From NCBI GenBank assembly GCA_012523705.1, contig JAAYTU010000138.1:1-34964 (forward strand): a stretch of 34,964 nucleotides of DNA, read 5' to 3'. Source of the stretch: Clostridiaceae bacterium. GTDB taxonomy: Bacteria; Bacillota; Clostridia; DSM-8532. The notes under the pieces were generated by a model, which worked only from the letters and a program-made list of their open reading frames with translations, was not told the DNA's origin and did no database searches. A program made the translations under genes and the position numbers. Shown here one piece after another: positions 33,120 to 34,964 of the stretch; position 1 is the stretch's first letter; each line of letters opens with the position of its first letter.

Positions 33120-33710
33120 TCAAATCCTCCTTTCAGGGGATTTTCTTTCAAATAGTTTAGCTGCAATTACACCTGATACGGCCGACACCAAGGATGCAAT
33201 CCATATGCAAGGCATAACAGAGGCAGCGTCAGCTGAACCGGCCTGCTGCCTGAGCACCATTACCGTTGAAGGGATAAGTTGAATGCATGCGGCATTTATC
33301 ACACCGAACATAACCATGGCATTACTTGCCAGCGCTGAATCATTGTTTAGGCTTGAAAGTTCTTTCATAGCCGCTATTCCTAATGGGGTTGCTGCATTCC
33401 CGAGGCCTAAAAGGTCAGCGCTTATACTCATCGCTATAGCGCTGTTTGCAGGATGCCCGGCCGGAATAGAGGGGAAGAGAAATTTAAAGACTCCTTTAAG
33501 CAGCTTAGCTAAGCTGTCTACAAGCCCACTTTTTTTGGCAACCTTCATCAAACCTGTCCAGAGGCACATGGCGCCAAGCATAGTGATTACCAGCTCCACT
33601 GAGTTTACGCAGCTTTCTAATATAGCATCAGAGATTTCCTTGGTTCTACCTGTAAGAACCCCGGTTACTATACCTGCAAAAATCATGATGACCCAGATAA
33701 AATTTAACAT
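33120..33710 (-). CDS. spmA: Spore maturation protein SpmA
   Basis: SpmA is the partner of SpmB in spore core dehydration and heat resistance. The 196-residue protein begins with a membrane segment (MLNFIWVIMIFAGIVTGVL). It then carries the conserved ELVITMLGAMCLWTGLMKVA, the NLLGLGNAATP-like motif (here DLLGLGNAATPLGIAAM) and STVMVLRQQAGS, which define SpmA. GGAG 5 nt before the ATG is the ribosome binding site. A small hairpin (CATTTTC/GAAAATG at 33719-33740) reaches the edge of that site. A candidate minus-strand promoter is TTGCCT (33773-33778) with TATAAG (33751-33756), 16 bp apart. Confidence 0.95.
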   Translation of the reverse strand: MLNFIWVIMIFAGIVTGVLTGRTKEISDAILESCVNSVELVITMLGAMCLWTGLMKVAKKSGLVDSLAKLLKGVFKFLFPSIPAGHPANSAIAMSISADLLGLGNAATPLGIAAMKELSSLNNDSALASNAMVMFGVINAACIQLIPSTVMVLRQQAGSADAASVMPCIWIASLVSAVSGVIAAKLFERKSPERRI

Positions 33711-33862
33711 AACGTCTCCATTTTCTTAATATGGAAAATGTTTTTTTCCCCTTATAAAAGATATTGACAACAAGGCAAAATATTCATTAAGCTTGACGAA
33801 TAAACATTGGTCATAAATAATGAAAAAAATTAGCAAATAACGAAAATAAAGTGATAACGATG

Positions 33863-33892
33863 TTGACCACAAAAGCAATATTATGGTATTAT
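33863..33892 (+). promoter_or_regulatory. Promoter of the abrB-like gene
   Basis: TTGACC (33863-33868) and TATTAT (33887-33892) are 18 bp apart and about 45 bp before the gene. The region between spmA and this gene is very AT-rich. Confidence 0.55.
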
Positions 33893-33935
33893 GAGTTACA
33901 GAGAAAAAATATATATAGACTGGGGGGGGAGTTTG

Positions 33936-34178
33936 ATGAAATCAACTGGTATCGTCAGAAAAGTAGACGAGCTTGGTAGAGTAGTATTACCCATCGAGCT
34001 AAGGAGAACTCTTGATATCGCAGAAAAGGATGCACTTGAAATATATGTAGATGGTGCTACCATTATACTAAAAAAGTATGAACCTGCATGCATATTCTGT
34101 GATAATGCAAAGGATATCAAGGTTTATAAGGGCAAGAACATCTGCCCGGATTGCATGGCTGAACTTAAACAAGTATAA
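33936..34178 (+). CDS. AbrB/SpoVT-family regulator with C-terminal zinc-knuckle
   Basis: The 80-residue protein has a swapped-hairpin AbrB DNA-binding domain at residues 1-47 (MKSTGIVRKVDELGRVVLPI, then ELRRTLDIAEKDALEIYVD). A short C-terminal part follows with two CxxC pairs (Cys52/Cys55 and Cys70/Cys73) that probably bind zinc. AbrB relatives are transition-state or sporulation regulators. The long GGGGGGGA site (33922-33930) points to the ATG at 33936 rather than the upstream ATG at 33891. It lies divergent from spmA-spmB and could control that pair, but no operator can be named. Confidence 0.93.
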   Translation: MKSTGIVRKVDELGRVVLPIELRRTLDIAEKDALEIYVDGATIILKKYEPACIFCDNAKDIKVYKGKNICPDCMAELKQV

Positions 34179-34198
34179 AATCAGTTTGCATATAAGAA

Positions 34199-34223
34199 GG
34201 GGACGGTTCACTGAACCGTCCCC
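34199..34223. repeat. Palindromic GGGGACGGTTC repeat at a convergent junction
   Basis: GGGGACGGTTC (34199-34209) and GAACCGTCCCC (34213-34223) form a perfect 11-bp stem with a 3-nt loop. It is a head-to-head version of the dispersed repeat core and sits between the convergent abrB-like and AOA-synthase-family genes. It may act as a terminator for both, although no strong T tail follows. Confidence 0.75.
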
Positions 34224-34241
34224 TGTCTTAATATATTAGCC

Positions 34242-34964
34242 TTAAATTCTTGCAAAAACCTTCGCAATAATATCTGCAGCCTCATCCATAAGCTCCCGGG
34301 TGTGTGTCGCCGTATAGCTTGTTCTGATCATGCTGAACCCTTGGGGAACTGCAGGGGATATAACAGGGTTTACATAAACACCTTCGTTCAATAATTCCTT
34401 GCAGAGTATAAAGGTTCTGATATCTTCATATGTCATGATTGGAATGATTGGGGTGCTAGTCTCGTTAAGAGGTATATTTCTTTCTTTCAGAAGTCCTCTC
34501 ATATAATCAGCTATATCATTAAGATTTGAAACCCTCTCAGGCTCTTTTTTTAGAATATTCAGTGCACATAGTGCAGCCGCAACATTTGCCGGTGGGATGG
34601 AGGCACTGAATATAAATGGCCTTGAAGTGTGCTTAACATAAGAGATTACATCCTCTGAAGCAGCCATATAACCACCTAAACTTGCCAATGATTTTGAGAA
34701 TGTGCCCATGATTATATCAACCTGGTCTTCCAACCCAAAATGCTCAGCGGTCCCCCGGCCGTTCTTACCTAATACTCCTAGGCCGTGGGCATCGTCAACC
34801 ATAACTCTGGCACCATATTTTTTTGCAAGCTCCACAATTTCAGGGAGTTTACAGATTTCTCCGCCCATACTGAATACACCATCTGTTACAATGAGTATTC
34901 CTTTGGATTCAGGCACGTCTGCCAGGGCCTTCTCCAGATCCTCCATATCGCTGTGCTTATAGCG
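34242..34964 (-). CDS. AOA-synthase/KBL-family PLP acyltransferase, N-terminal part outside the window
   Basis: This is the C-terminal 240 residues of an alpha-oxoamine synthase, the family of glycine C-acetyltransferase (Kbl) and 8-amino-7-oxononanoate synthase (BioF). Visible motifs are RYKHSDMEDLE at the window edge, TDGVFSMGG, VDDAHGLGVLGKNGRG and the PLP-lysine motif GTFSKSLASLGGY. The C-terminal domain has TPIIPIM and MIRTSYTATHT. The frame stays open to base 34964 on the minus strand, so the gene starts beyond the window. Without its N-terminus and neighbours, Kbl, BioF and other members cannot be told apart. Confidence 0.92.
   Translation of the reverse strand, partial: RYKHSDMEDLEKALADVPESKGILIVTDGVFSMGGEICKLPEIVELAKKYGARVMVDDAHGLGVLGKNGRGTAEHFGLEDQVDIIMGTFSKSLASLGGYMAASEDVISYVKHTSRPFIFSASIPPANVAAALCALNILKKEPERVSNLNDIADYMRGLLKERNIPLNETSTPIIPIMTYEDIRTFILCKELLNEGVYVNPVISPAVPQGFSMIRTSYTATHTRELMDEAADIIAKVFARI

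Overview
The window looks like a stretch of chromosome from a spore-forming, low- to mid-GC Firmicute of the class Clostridia. The evidence is spmA/spmB, a sporulation-type DacF carboxypeptidase, a YabE-like G5/3D-domain wall protein, an AbrB/SpoVT regulator, the short HisG plus HisZ arrangement, Rex, and consistently strong AAGGAGG-type ribosome binding sites with TTGACA/TATAAT promoters. No species is assigned. No tRNA, rRNA, CRISPR array, prophage or intact transposase was seen.

Layout. (1) Positions 1-571 hold a short unrecognised membrane protein at the window edge. (2) Positions 743-8602 are a histidine biosynthesis run driven by a clear promoter: hisZ, hisG, hisD, hisC, hisB, purC, hisA, hisF. 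purC sits where hisH is often found, and neither hisH nor hisI/hisE is present. (3) Positions 8620-8834 hold an N-terminal remnant of a TIR-domain gene on the minus strand, broken off next to the hisF stop. (4) Positions 8963-13913 hold rex, a divergent IspF-like gene, metG, tatD and a coiled-coil membrane-anchored protein. (5) Positions 14083-17440 hold yabE-like, ksgA and an unrecognised 400-residue protein. (6) A nest of short repeats (17444-17671) precedes deoC, then metY and purA, each with its own promoter. (7) Positions 21513-25357 hold a calcium-binding-repeat protein (minus), a family 4 uracil-DNA glycosylase, a cysteine desulfurase-family protein and a membrane-anchored metallophosphoesterase (minus). 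(8) Positions 25644-29656 hold deoB, pdp and dacF, with a degenerate 18-bp repeat array between deoB and pdp where punA is often found. (9) On the minus strand, 29779-32513 is a three-gene NitT/TauT-type ABC importer with a strong terminator, followed by spmA-spmB. (10) A small AbrB-type regulator and the C-terminal part of an AOA-synthase/KBL-family enzyme close the window.

How the genes work together. The his genes convert PRPP and ATP to histidine intermediates. purC belongs to purine synthesis, which reuses the AICAR released by the HisF/HisH step. deoC, deoB and pdp form a nucleoside and deoxyribose salvage set. purA, purC and the his genes share the purine/histidine branch.

The main unusual points are as follows. 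A dispersed repeat family with core GGGGACGGTTCTTC occurs in at least seven intergenic places on both strands and has been read through into the end of the IspF-like protein. PurA has Arg at the position of the catalytic His41. The IspF-like protein keeps the zinc ligands but lacks several substrate-binding residues. There is also the broken TIR gene and the two unusual gene-order gaps (hisH/hisIE and punA).
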